DNA from: Polynucleobacter sp.
GTDB lineage: Bacteria; Pseudomonadota; Gammaproteobacteria; Burkholderiales; Burkholderiaceae
DNA: 10,078 nucleotides
NCBI GenBank assembly: GCA_023257325.1
Contig: JALRCP010000007.1
Location: 1 to 10,078, forward strand
Direction: 5' to 3'
Below are positions 1-7,121 of the stretch, in pieces (the first letter of the stretch is position 1; each line of letters begins with the position of its first letter). The notes beneath the pieces were generated by a model. The model did no database searches and was not told the DNA's origin. It saw only the letters and a program-made list of their open reading frames with translations. A program made the translations under genes and the position numbers.

Positions 1-591
1 GGAGTTCAAGCAGTGACTTATTGGCACTACCTGGCCAAACCACATGCAATCTTACTGAGCTTTTCAAGTCAAAGACTCACTCAGGGCAGTTTGATGAAGG
101 AACTGGAGGAAGTATTACTTGCGTGTCATTTGCCGATTGGATTCATCTATATCGGAATTGAAGATCGACCACCCTTAACTGAAATGGCTATTTTTGATCA
201 GGCTCTCAAACAACTAAAACGAATGGGCATCCTACTTCACTTATTAAATTTTGAAGGCAACAAAATTGACTGTGAATTACTTGCAAGGCATCAATTTACC
301 CATATTCACCTCAAACCAGATCTGATAAGACAAGCCATACCCGGAAGTCCATGTGAAAAAAAGTTAATCGCCCTTAAAACCCTAATTAACCAACATGAAG
401 CAATTTGTGTGGCTGGCCCTATCCGGTTAATGCATGACAAACAGGTTGCTGAGAGGCATTTGATTGAATGCTACTTTGGACCTCACATCATGCCAGCCAT
501 GACATTCAATCAAATCATGAAAGTAGGTAAAAGTAAACATCACCAATCTGCTATCAAACAACTCATTGAACAGGAAGTTAAGCAACGATGA
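1..591 (+). CDS. Degenerate EAL-domain protein, C-terminal part (5' end outside window)
   Basis: The reading frame is open through the left edge, so this is probably the end of a longer gene; a GTG at 13 with GGAG at 1-4 is a possible start but would cut into the domain. Numbered from that GTG, the fold order of an EAL domain can be followed: the strand normally holding NxS is SFS (16-18), the LEITE strand is IGIED (47-51), the DDFGTG loop is LNFEG (78-82), the KID strand is HIHLKPDLI (97-105), the AEGVE strand is VAGPIR (133-138), and the QGY-to-P segment is YFGPHIMP (154-161). The metal- and substrate-binding residues of active c-di-GMP phosphodiesterases are replaced at essentially every position. 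I infer a non-catalytic regulatory or protein-binding role. It overlaps the response regulator by ATGA, so the two are translationally linked. What lies N-terminal (a REC domain as in RocR, or only the rest of EAL) cannot be seen. The EAL assignment is by eye. Confidence 0.72.
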   Translation, partial: GVQAVTYWHYLAKPHAILLSFSSQRLTQGSLMKELEEVLLACHLPIGFIYIGIEDRPPLTEMAIFDQALKQLKRMGILLHLLNFEGNKIDCELLARHQFTHIHLKPDLIRQAIPGSPCEKKLIALKTLINQHEAICVAGPIRLMHDKQVAERHLIECYFGPHIMPAMTFNQIMKVGKSKHHQSAIKQLIEQEVKQR

Positions 592-1211
592 GGAAAAAAG
601 TTCTTTTGGTGGATGATCACCCAGCCATGATTTGGGCACTCAAAAATATGTTGAGTCAATTGGTGCATTTTGAAATTATGGGAGAGGCCACAGATGGAGA
701 AACTTGTCTTGAAATGGCAAGACACGAAACACCCGATCTGGTCATCTTAGACATTGATATGCCTAAAGCTGATGGCTTTGATGTCATTCGACGACTCAAA
801 CTGATTTGTCCAGAAACAAGAATTTTGGTGATTTCAACATTAGAGCCAAAAATTTATGGCAACCGAGTCAGAAGTATTGGTGGTCACGGCTTTATCAATA
901 AAACAGCAAACTCAGACATTATTTTGGCTGCTTGCCTGGCAGTTGCACAAGGCTATACTTTTTTTCATATACAAAACTTTAATCGGGCTTCAAGTGCAGC
1001 CGAGGAAGTGATTGCATCTTTCTCCCCCAGAGAATTTCAAGTCATGAAGTATTTAGCAGATGGTCATGCCAATACTGCTATTTCAGAGTTTTTACACATC
1101 AGCAATAAAACAGTCTCCACTTACAAACATCGTGTCTATAAAAAAATTGGGGTCAACAACATTGCAGATTTGATTGCATTTTGTAGAGCTAACCAAATAG
1201 TTGACGTTTAA
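588..1211 (+). CDS. NarL/FixJ-type response regulator, BvgA/EvgA-like
   Basis: This is a cytoplasmic DNA-binding response regulator of 207 residues, the usual length for the family. The receiver domain (about 3-120) has the acidic pair D9/D10, the phosphoacceptor D55 in LDIDMP, S83 and the conserved K105. A LuxR-type helix-turn-helix fills about 145-200, beginning FSPREFQVMKYLADG, with a recognition region ISNKTVSTYKHRVYKK that matches my memory of the EvgA/BvgA subfamily. The ATG overlaps the upstream stop in ATGA, and AGGAAG at 572-577 is a plausible ribosome site. Its 3' end overlaps the kinase frame by 11 nt. The partner is almost certainly that kinase, whose HPt His474 would phosphorylate D55. 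Targets are unknown; no operator is evident here. All key residues are intact, so it should be functional. Confidence 0.93.
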   Translation: MRKKVLLVDDHPAMIWALKNMLSQLVHFEIMGEATDGETCLEMARHETPDLVILDIDMPKADGFDVIRRLKLICPETRILVISTLEPKIYGNRVRSIGGHGFINKTANSDIILAACLAVAQGYTFFHIQNFNRASSAAEEVIASFSPREFQVMKYLADGHANTAISEFLHISNKTVSTYKHRVYKKIGVNNIADLIAFCRANQIVDV

Positions 1212-2787
1212 ATTGAATCTTCTAATTTATATTGCACTTGCAATGACAAGCTTGACCTGCGCTTTTTTGCTTTATAGAAATAAGCAGTGGGCCAACGCAG
1301 CCAAGCAAAATGAATTAATAGCAAAAGGATTTCAAGAATCTAAGAAAAAAGTCTTATCGACAATTAGTCATGAGATTAGAACCCCTATGAGTGCCATCTT
1401 AGGTATCCAGGAAAAAATTCTCAGAAATACTCAATTAGAACAAGCTGAGAAAGAAATTTTAGAGGGGGCGCATGCATCGGCAGAAGGAATGCTTGACGTA
1501 CTGAACCAAATGCTGGACCTATCAAAAATAGGGGCAGGAAAATTTTTCCTAAAAGAGGAGGCTTGCCACCTCCAAAACTTAGTCAAACATATTTGCAAAA
1601 CAGTCAGTGCTTTGGCTGAAAAAAATCAAACCACGCTGATTTGCTATACATGTCCAGACATTGCAGAAAGTCTATTATTAGATAGCACGCGATTGAGTCA
1701 AGTACTCCACAATTTAATCAATAATGCAATCAAATTTAGCTCGGGCGGCAAAGTATCCGTCACAGTCAGAGTGCTTGCCAATGATTTTTTTGCGCAACTG
1801 ATCCATTTTGAGATCGCCGACAATGGTCGAGGATTTCCTCAAAATCAATTGCAGCGATTACTAGAACCTTTTGAGCAATTAGATTGCCTCATGATTGAAA
1901 ATGAACGCCTGAGTTCAGGATTGGGGTTAACCATCTCTGAACAATTGGTTCGCTTAATGGGAGGTCATTTAGAGATTGAATCCGCAGAAAATTTAGGCAC
2001 CACAGCTCAGTTCATGCTTAGCCTCAAAAGATCAATTCGAGATCCAAAGTATCAAGAATCTTTCACCAAGACCGAACCAAAATCTCAATGGGTTGAAGAA
2101 AATAAAACAGTATTGATTGTGGATGACCATATCCCTAGCTGCATGATTACTGAATCTCAATTTAAAGAAATGGGATTTTGCGCTCATGTCAGTCACTCAG
2201 CTCATGATGCATTCAATCTAATGAAAGATGTGAACTTTGATTTATTGATCACTGATTTATGCATGCCCGAAATGAATGGTCAAGAGCTAGCAATTGCTGC
2301 CAAAAAAATATCTAAAAAAGAGATAAACATCTATGGCATCACAGCTGATGTTGACGGCCCCAAAATATTACTCAATCCAGACACGCCATTTGATTCCATC
2401 TTAATTAAACCTGCCTCCTTAAAAGATTGGCGCAGAGAGCTAAATTTAGAAAGAAATTACCTAAATACATTCAAAAACATAGACTCTGGTCAAAATGACA
2501 TGATGTTGACGATTGCAAAAGAAGTTCTAAATTACCAAGAGAAAGCGTTTTCTGAATTAATGGACGTACTACACACCCAGAAATCATTTTTAAGCGAGAA
2601 AGCCTATAAAACCATGGCTCATAAACTTTCGGGAGGGGCAAAGATTTCTAATGACTCTAACTTGGCGACGCTTTGCGATCAGTTTGAAAAGAATCCACCC
2701 CATTACATGCGCCCACTTTTTGCGAACTTATGTATCGCTTTAATTCGATCCAACAGAATTCTAAGAAAAATTATCCATCCGAACTAA
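1201..2787 (+). CDS. Unorthodox hybrid sensor histidine kinase (HisKA-HATPase-REC-HPt), BvgS/RocS-type core without a sensor domain
   Basis: One hydrophobic helix (about 5-25) is followed by basic residues and a polar, probably coiled linker. Then come HisKA with SHEIRTP (His57), HATPase_c with N box HNLINNAIKFS (170-180), G1 DNGRGF (207-212) and G2 GLGL (240-243), a receiver domain with D308/D309, phosphoacceptor D352 in TDLCMP and K403, and a C-terminal HPt domain with AHKLSGGAK (His474). This is the multistep phosphorelay layout of BvgS, EvgS and RocS1, but the large periplasmic part of BvgS is absent: only about four residues precede the membrane helix. The start is taken as TTG at 1201 because a TAG stop lies just before it in frame; TTG at 1213 would also keep the helix, while ATG at 1243 would cut it. 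A ribosome site is not clear. It probably lies in the inner membrane with catalytic parts in the cytoplasm. The stimulus is unknown. Confidence 0.9.
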   Translation: MTFKLNLLIYIALAMTSLTCAFLLYRNKQWANAAKQNELIAKGFQESKKKVLSTISHEIRTPMSAILGIQEKILRNTQLEQAEKEILEGAHASAEGMLDVLNQMLDLSKIGAGKFFLKEEACHLQNLVKHICKTVSALAEKNQTTLICYTCPDIAESLLLDSTRLSQVLHNLINNAIKFSSGGKVSVTVRVLANDFFAQLIHFEIADNGRGFPQNQLQRLLEPFEQLDCLMIENERLSSGLGLTISEQLVRLMGGHLEIESAENLGTTAQFMLSLKRSIRDPKYQESFTKTEPKSQWVEENKTVLIVDDHIPSCMITESQFKEMGFCAHVSHSAHDAFNLMKDVNFDLLITDLCMPEMNGQELAIAAKKISKKEINIYGITADVDGPKILLNPDTPFDSILIKPASLKDWRRELNLERNYLNTFKNIDSGQNDMMLTIAKEVLNYQEKAFSELMDVLHTQKSFLSEKAYKTMAHKLSGGAKISNDSNLATLCDQFEKNPPHYMRPLFANLCIALIRSNRILRKIIHPN

Positions 2788-2795
2788 TACGGATG
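2776..2795 (+). terminator. Possible weak terminator hairpin at the end of the signalling cassette
   Basis: CATCCG (2776-2781) and CGGATG (2790-2795) can form a 6-bp stem with an 8-nt loop that contains the kinase stop codon. It is followed by TATTCATTCTT, which is T-rich but not a clean T run. It is a candidate for partial termination before dacB; it may equally be chance. Confidence 0.3.
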
Positions 2796-2812
2796 TATTC
2801 ATTCTTGATCTT

Positions 2813-2831
2813 TGGCTATATTATTTAGCCA
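2813..2831 (+). promoter_or_regulatory. Inverted repeat abutting the dacB start, overlapping -10-like sequences
   Basis: TGGCTA (2813-2818) and TAGCCA (2826-2831) are perfect inverse complements with a 7-nt A/T spacer; the last A is the first base of the dacB ATG. The spacer region holds TATATT (2817-2822) and TATTAT (2819-2824), both similar to a -10 box. No good -35 box is seen at 16-18 bp upstream. It could be an operator over the promoter, an mRNA hairpin in front of the start, or chance. Confidence 0.35.
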
Positions 2832-4387
2832 TGTCGATTTCATCATTTTCAATGTTTACGGTTGGTTTTTTATTGGTCCTAGCATCCAATACTTGGGCTT
2901 CCACAAATTTACCGCCTCATATTGAAAGTATCATCAAGAAAAGTAATATCCCCAAAGAAGCTATCTCTATTTCTGTTGATAGAGTCACAAAACAAACAGG
3001 CGCCCAGAGTTTTAATTTTCATGAGGTGATTCATTGGCAAGAAAATCAATCCATGAATCCTGCTTCAACCATGAAGCTTCTAACCAGCTTGGCTGCTATG
3101 GAAGTTCTTGGGCCTCAATATCGCTGGAAAACTGATCTATTTACCAACGGCAAGATTCAAAACGGCACCTTACAAGGAGATTTATTAATTCGGGGTAGCG
3201 GTGACCCCAAATTAATTCCCGAAGAAATTAATAAGATGCTAGCCAACCTCAAGTCCAGCGGCGTTAAAAAAATCACGGGGGATTTGATTCTAGATCGAAG
3301 CGCCTACGACTCGTCGGTTAAAGAAACCTCTTTCTCAGATGGCGAACCCTCTCGCGCCTACAACGTAGCTCCAGATGCATTGTTATTTGCATTTAATAGC
3401 TTCAGTTTTCAGTTTTTTCCAAACATCGACAATCAACTGGTCGTGATCAAACAAACACCCCGCATTGCCAATTTAAAAGTGGATAACAATCTCAGCCTGG
3501 TTGATGCACCTTGCACCAACTGGAGAGAAAATATTTCAATGGCCATTCAGATGCAAAAAAATGCTACTTGGCTAGCTAGCTTTCAAGGTGAATACCCCAG
3601 CAGTTGTGGTTCGGCTACATGGAATGTAGTTGCCAGTGATAGCGATCAATTTTTCCTGCAAAGCCTCATTGCAGCATGGGAAGACATGGGTGGCACTTGG
3701 GGTAAAAAGCCAACAATCAAAAGCGGTCAGCTGTCTGATTTATTTAGACCCGTTGTGACTCATTTTGGAGTTCCTCTTTATGAATCGGTCCGCGACATCA
3801 ATAAACTCTCTAATAATGTCATGGCTAGGCAGGTTTTATTAACGATTGGTCTTGAGAAAGTTCAAGGCCCTAGCAACACGACCAATGGCACAAAAGTCGT
3901 TAAGTCATGGCTTAAAAAACATCAACTAGACATGCCTGAGTTGGTCATTGAAAATGGCTCTGGACTATCTCGCATTGAACGCATTAGCTCTAAGCATTTA
4001 AATCAAGTATTACTACTAGGCCTTAATTCTTCTGCTAGCGATTATTTTGCTGAATCACTACCTATTGCGGGCGTAGATGGAACTATGAAACATCGCTTGA
4101 TTGATAAATTTAGAAAATACATCCCCAAAAAGAGTGATGTGCAACAGTTAGAAAAAAATACCGAAGGATTTCCTAACGCCATTCGCAAGTATGGAGCCTA
4201 CATCAAGACTGGCTCATTAATGGATGTCAGAAGTATTTCAGGATATGTGGTCAGTAAAACTGGCCAAGTGTATGCAATTACCTCAATGATCAATCATAAA
4301 AACTCAGGCTCTGGTAGAGCCATTCATGACGCTCTGATGACATGGCTATTGGACGATGGCCCAAGCTTAAATGCCAGACCCCACTGA
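2831..4387 (+). CDS. dacB: D-alanyl-D-alanine carboxypeptidase/endopeptidase, PBP4 type (peptidase family S13)
   Basis: This periplasmic peptidoglycan hydrolase removes the terminal D-Ala from stem peptides and cuts D-Ala-meso-DAP cross-links, acting in wall remodelling. The three penicillin-binding motifs are present: SxxK as STMK (Ser79, Lys82), SxN as SNN (327-329) and KTG (459-461) in a YIKTGSL context. The segments between them include ITGDLILDRSAYD, typical of the S13 family with its inserted domains. The 518 residues fit the family. The N-terminus is a likely signal peptide with cleavage after NTWA, though it lacks the usual basic residues before the hydrophobic core. The mature protein has only two cysteines, C228 and C259, which may form a disulfide. 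ATG 2831 is the first standard start after an in-frame stop at 2762; Met8 at 2852 is an alternative. Neither has a Shine-Dalgarno sequence. The 3' end overlaps the convergent sua5 by 21 nt. Confidence 0.95.
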   Translation: MSISSFSMFTVGFLLVLASNTWASTNLPPHIESIIKKSNIPKEAISISVDRVTKQTGAQSFNFHEVIHWQENQSMNPASTMKLLTSLAAMEVLGPQYRWKTDLFTNGKIQNGTLQGDLLIRGSGDPKLIPEEINKMLANLKSSGVKKITGDLILDRSAYDSSVKETSFSDGEPSRAYNVAPDALLFAFNSFSFQFFPNIDNQLVVIKQTPRIANLKVDNNLSLVDAPCTNWRENISMAIQMQKNATWLASFQGEYPSSCGSATWNVVASDSDQFFLQSLIAAWEDMGGTWGKKPTIKSGQLSDLFRPVVTHFGVPLYESVRDINKLSNNVMARQVLLTIGLEKVQGPSNTTNGTKVVKSWLKKHQLDMPELVIENGSGLSRIERISSKHLNQVLLLGLNSSASDYFAESLPIAGVDGTMKHRLIDKFRKYIPKKSDVQQLEKNTEGFPNAIRKYGAYIKTGSLMDVRSISGYVVSKTGQVYAITSMINHKNSGSGRAIHDALMTWLLDDGPSLNARPH

Positions 4388-5413
4388 GGCTCTTCCCAAT
4401 CGATCTCTAACTGCATCCCAACTTGAATCATTGGGCAAAGACTCAAAAAGTATTAAATCTACAGACAGCTTGTCGAGCTTGCGCAATAGCGCATACAACT
4501 CTTTAGCCAGTTTAGTTGGGTTATTGGGAATCAAAAATTCTTCAACAATTTTCTGCTGAACCGCTGGATTGATTGTCTCCCCAGAGAAATGAACCCAAGC
4601 AATTTTTGAGAAATTTTTTAAATCCAATTGAAAACCTTGGCTCGACTGATTCAATCCATGGGATGGATATAAAAGCATCTTTGTTCTTGGAGCGTAATGG
4701 GCACTTAAGCTACCTGAAACTCTCGGTTGATCAGAACTACTTTGAGCGAAACTGAGGTGTCTTTGAGAATTGATTTGTGAAAGTGCTGCATGAATCTGAT
4801 CTCGAGAAATCGCACCCAAACGCAGCACAACAGCACCTTCACTGTCTAAGCGGGTTAAATCAACAATAGTTGACTCAATTCCAACTGCACATGGGCCTCC
4901 ATCCAAAATCAATAAATCTGAATCCGGAAACTCATCTTTGACATGCTCGGCAGTTGTTGGCGAGATCCTTCCAAAGCGATTCGCCGATGGAGCAGCCAAG
5001 CCACCTCCAAATTCATTTAATAAGTGTTGAGCCAAAGGATGACTAGGGCACCTGATACCTACTGTTTCTTGACCCCCGGTGACTTCGTTTAAAACATTTT
5101 TTGCTTTGGGCAAAATCATAGTCAAAGGACCTGGCCAAAATTTTTCTGCCAACACCAAAGCTTCAGGGGAGACATCTCTAGACCATTGCCCCAATACCGC
5201 TCCCCAATTTGACTCACTGCCTGAGCTTGGGTTCGGCATTGCCACATGCACAATCAAAGGATGGCCACTGGGCCGTCCTTTTGTGGCAAAAATTTTCTTA
5301 ACTGCCTCAGAATTATTTGCGTCCGCCGCCAATCCATAGACAGTCTCAGTCGGTATAGCGACTAGATGACCTGCTTTTAATTGAAGAACAGCTTGGCGAA
5401 TTTGATCATTCAT
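4367..5413 (-). CDS. sua5: L-threonylcarbamoyladenylate synthase, long Sua5 form
   Basis: The enzyme makes threonylcarbamoyl-AMP from threonine, bicarbonate and ATP, the first step of t6A37 modification in ANN-decoding tRNAs; the TsaB/D/E proteins then transfer the group. The N-terminal YrdC/TsaC domain (about 1-210) shows IPTETVYGLAADA, the KxR motif in KGRPSGHPL (Lys45, Arg47), FWPGPLTMIL, AAPSANRFGRISPT and GIESTIVDL. A linker with SGSLSAHYAP leads to the C-terminal Sua5 domain, ending in a WDAVRDRLGRAS-like segment. The 348 residues match the two-domain Sua5 rather than the short TsaC. I chose ATG at 5413, two nt after the purK stop; an in-frame TTG at 5419 would add two residues and overlap that stop. 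It is the last gene of the pyk-fba-pur operon. No clear ribosome site is seen, so translation may depend on termination at purK. Confidence 0.95.
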   Translation of the reverse strand: MNDQIRQAVLQLKAGHLVAIPTETVYGLAADANNSEAVKKIFATKGRPSGHPLIVHVAMPNPSSGSESNWGAVLGQWSRDVSPEALVLAEKFWPGPLTMILPKAKNVLNEVTGGQETVGIRCPSHPLAQHLLNEFGGGLAAPSANRFGRISPTTAEHVKDEFPDSDLLILDGGPCAVGIESTIVDLTRLDSEGAVVLRLGAISRDQIHAALSQINSQRHLSFAQSSSDQPRVSGSLSAHYAPRTKMLLYPSHGLNQSSQGFQLDLKNFSKIAWVHFSGETINPAVQQKIVEEFLIPNNPTKLAKELYALLRKLDKLSVDLILFESLPNDSSWDAVRDRLGRASVGSGI

Positions 5414-5419
5414 GATCAA
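5402..5419 (-). repeat. Perfect 8-bp inverted repeat over the purK stop / sua5 start
   Basis: TTGATCAT (5402-5409) and ATGATCAA (5412-5419) are exact inverse complements with a 2-nt spacer. In the mRNA this is UUGAUCAUGAAUGAUCAA, which can fold into a 7-bp stem with a UGAA loop. The purK UGA (5418-5416) lies in the 5' arm and the sua5 AUG (5413-5411) runs from that arm into the loop. It also contains two TGATCA (GATC) sites 10 bp apart. A translational-coupling hairpin is inferred; the symmetry itself is plainly visible. Confidence 0.55.
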
Positions 5420-6591
5420 CGTGCAATGTTGAGAACCTGAATAGATTTTTCACAAGCCATTTGAACTTCGTCAGACTGCCCCACGAAATTAATATGGCCC
5501 ATCTTGCGACCTTTGCGAGGCTCAGATTTGCCATACAAATGAAGTTTTGCAGGTGTTAGTTTTAAAACTTCTTGCCAGGCTGGCTCAGATACTTGGCCAT
5601 TCACAAACCATTCATCACCTAGCAGATTCAGCATGATGCTAGGCTTGACTAGTTCAGTGCTTCCTAACGGTAATCTAGCCATGGCTCGAACTTGTTGTTC
5701 AAATTGACTGGTAATACAAGCATTTTGTGTGTAATGCCCAGAGTTATGAGGACGTGGCGCAATCTCATTGGCGACAATTTCACCCCCGTCCAACACAAAA
5801 AACTCTACACATAAAACACCCACGTAATTAAGGCGCCGAATGATTTCTTTGGCAGCTCCAATAATTTTTTCTTCTTGCGTAGCACTCAAAGAAGGTGCTG
5901 GCACAGTCGTGGTGTGCAAGATGCCATTTTTATGAACATTCTGAGCCACCGGATAAGCCAGCACTTCATCATCATGACCACGTGCTACCAATGCAGAAAC
6001 CTCAAATGCTAAATTCATTCTTTTTTCAAGAACACATACAACCTGCCCAAAACCATTCCAAGCTTGACTCAACTCGTGGGGATGATGCACAGTGACCTGC
6101 CCTTTACCGTCATAACCCATTCGAGCAGTCTTTAAAATTCCAGGGAAGAGGCTTTCTGGAACTTTATTTAAATCAGAAACGCTTTCAATCACACAATAAG
6201 GCGCTGGCCCAATTCCCGCCTCTTTCTGCCAAGTTTTAAGAAACTCTTTTTCAGCCACACGATTCTGAGCAATCGAAACGCCTGAACTTGTTGGTGCCAC
6301 ATACACGCCCAAAGCCTCTAAATCATCTAAAGTTTTGGCTGGAACGTTTTCGAACTCAGTACTGACTGATTGGCAAATGGCGGCCATTTTTTTTAGAGCC
6401 ACTAAATCATCGTAATTTGCCTGAATATGTTGATCGGCCACTTGCCCTGTTGGACTACTGGGATCAGGGTCTAATACACAAACTTTGAAACCCATGGCCT
6501 GAGCTGCATGCGTGAACATACGACCCAATTGCCCTCCTCCAAGAATGCCTAAATAAGACCCAGGCAAAACAGGCTTTAATAACTTAGACAT
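5416..6591 (-). CDS. purK: N5-carboxyaminoimidazole ribonucleotide synthase
   Basis: PurK is an ATP-grasp enzyme that carboxylates AIR with bicarbonate and ATP to give N5-CAIR in de novo purine synthesis. The N-terminus LGILGGGQLGRMF is the family signature, followed by VCVLDPDPSSPTGQVAD. The ATP-grasp part has KTARMGYDGKGQ, EKRMNLAFEVSALVARG, and NEIAPRPHNSGHYT (His282), which is strongly conserved in PurK. The 391 residues are a usual full length. The ATG at 6591 lies 3 nt downstream of the purE stop, and the protein begins only a few residues before the conserved core, so the start is well supported. It is paired with class I PurE, its natural partner, because N5-CAIR is unstable and is passed directly to PurE. 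The gene runs nearly into sua5, with a 2-nt gap. Confidence 0.97.
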   Translation of the reverse strand: MSKLLKPVLPGSYLGILGGGQLGRMFTHAAQAMGFKVCVLDPDPSSPTGQVADQHIQANYDDLVALKKMAAICQSVSTEFENVPAKTLDDLEALGVYVAPTSSGVSIAQNRVAEKEFLKTWQKEAGIGPAPYCVIESVSDLNKVPESLFPGILKTARMGYDGKGQVTVHHPHELSQAWNGFGQVVCVLEKRMNLAFEVSALVARGHDDEVLAYPVAQNVHKNGILHTTTVPAPSLSATQEEKIIGAAKEIIRRLNYVGVLCVEFFVLDGGEIVANEIAPRPHNSGHYTQNACITSQFEQQVRAMARLPLGSTELVKPSIMLNLLGDEWFVNGQVSEPAWQEVLKLTPAKLHLYGKSEPRKGRKMGHINFVGQSDEVQMACEKSIQVLNIAR

Positions 6592-6594
6592 TGA

Positions 6595-7092
6595 TTAGGA
6601 GTGCCCCGGTAAATTCATGGCACGTGCTTTTTCTGTTTGTGCTGATCTAAACGCTTCTAATTTTTTAGCCAAACTTGGGTCATTCACCGCCAAGTTTGCG
6701 ATGGCGTGCAATGCAGCGTTAGCAGCACCCGCTTCACCAATGGCAAATGTTGCCACTGGAATACCTTTAGGCATTTGCACGATGGAAAGCAATGAATCTT
6801 CACCACGTAAATATTTAGAGGCAACTGGAACTCCAAAAATTGGGACAATTGTTTTTGATGCCAACATCCCAGGTAAATGAGCAGCGCCACCAGCACCAGC
6901 GATAATCGCCTTAATACCCCGTTCAAGGGCCGTTTGAGCATAGGCAAACATATCATCTGGCATGCGATGAGCAGACACTACTTTTGCTTCATAAGCCACA
7001 CCAAACTCTTCTAGAATTTGAGCTGCATTTTGCATGGTCTCCCAATCAGAGTTTGACCCCATAAGAATTCCGATGACTGGCTTTTGGCTCAT
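6595..7092 (-). CDS. purE: N5-carboxyaminoimidazole ribonucleotide mutase, class I PurE
   Basis: PurE moves the carboxyl group of N5-CAIR to carbon 4 of the imidazole, giving CAIR, the substrate of PurC. The 165 residues include GSNSDW (12-17), SAHRMP with the catalytic-type His42, [11 protein letters not shown], and [17 protein letters not shown], all class I PurE signatures. The bacterial class I enzyme requires PurK, which is the next gene. The ATG is supported by AAAGGA six nt upstream and by conservation from residue 5 onward. It is a soluble cytoplasmic enzyme, octameric in characterised relatives. Nothing unusual is seen. Confidence 0.97.
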   Translation of the reverse strand: MSQKPVIGILMGSNSDWETMQNAAQILEEFGVAYEAKVVSAHRMPDDMFAYAQTALERGIKAIIAGAGGAAHLPGMLASKTIVPIFGVPVASKYLRGEDSLLSIVQMPKGIPVATFAIGEAGAANAALHAIANLAVNDPSLAKKLEAFRSAQTEKARAMNLPGHS

Positions 7093-7098
7093 AAGTTT

Positions 7099-7104
7099 TC
7101 CTTT
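7099..7104 (-). promoter_or_regulatory. Ribosome binding site of purE
   Basis: AAAGGA on the minus strand lies 6 nt before the purE ATG, in the 29-nt gap after purC. It supports the chosen start. Confidence 0.7.
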
Positions 7105-7121
7105 AAGTGTTCAATGCAACA

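Noticed and set aside
427..725. Minus-strand open frames across the EAL/regulator junction
   Set aside because: They are antisense to two well-supported genes and show no recognisable domain.
2805..2822. TTGATC and TATATT as a -35/-10 promoter pair for dacB
   Set aside because: The spacing is only 6 bp, far below the 16-18 bp needed.
4395..4435. CCCAAT / ATTGGG inverted repeat as a bidirectional terminator between dacB and sua5
   Set aside because: The loop would be 29 nt, there is no T run, and it lies inside the sua5 coding region.
6684..6956. 90-codon minus-strand open frame inside purE
   Set aside because: It is a shifted frame of purE with no family resemblance; purE is unambiguous in its own frame.
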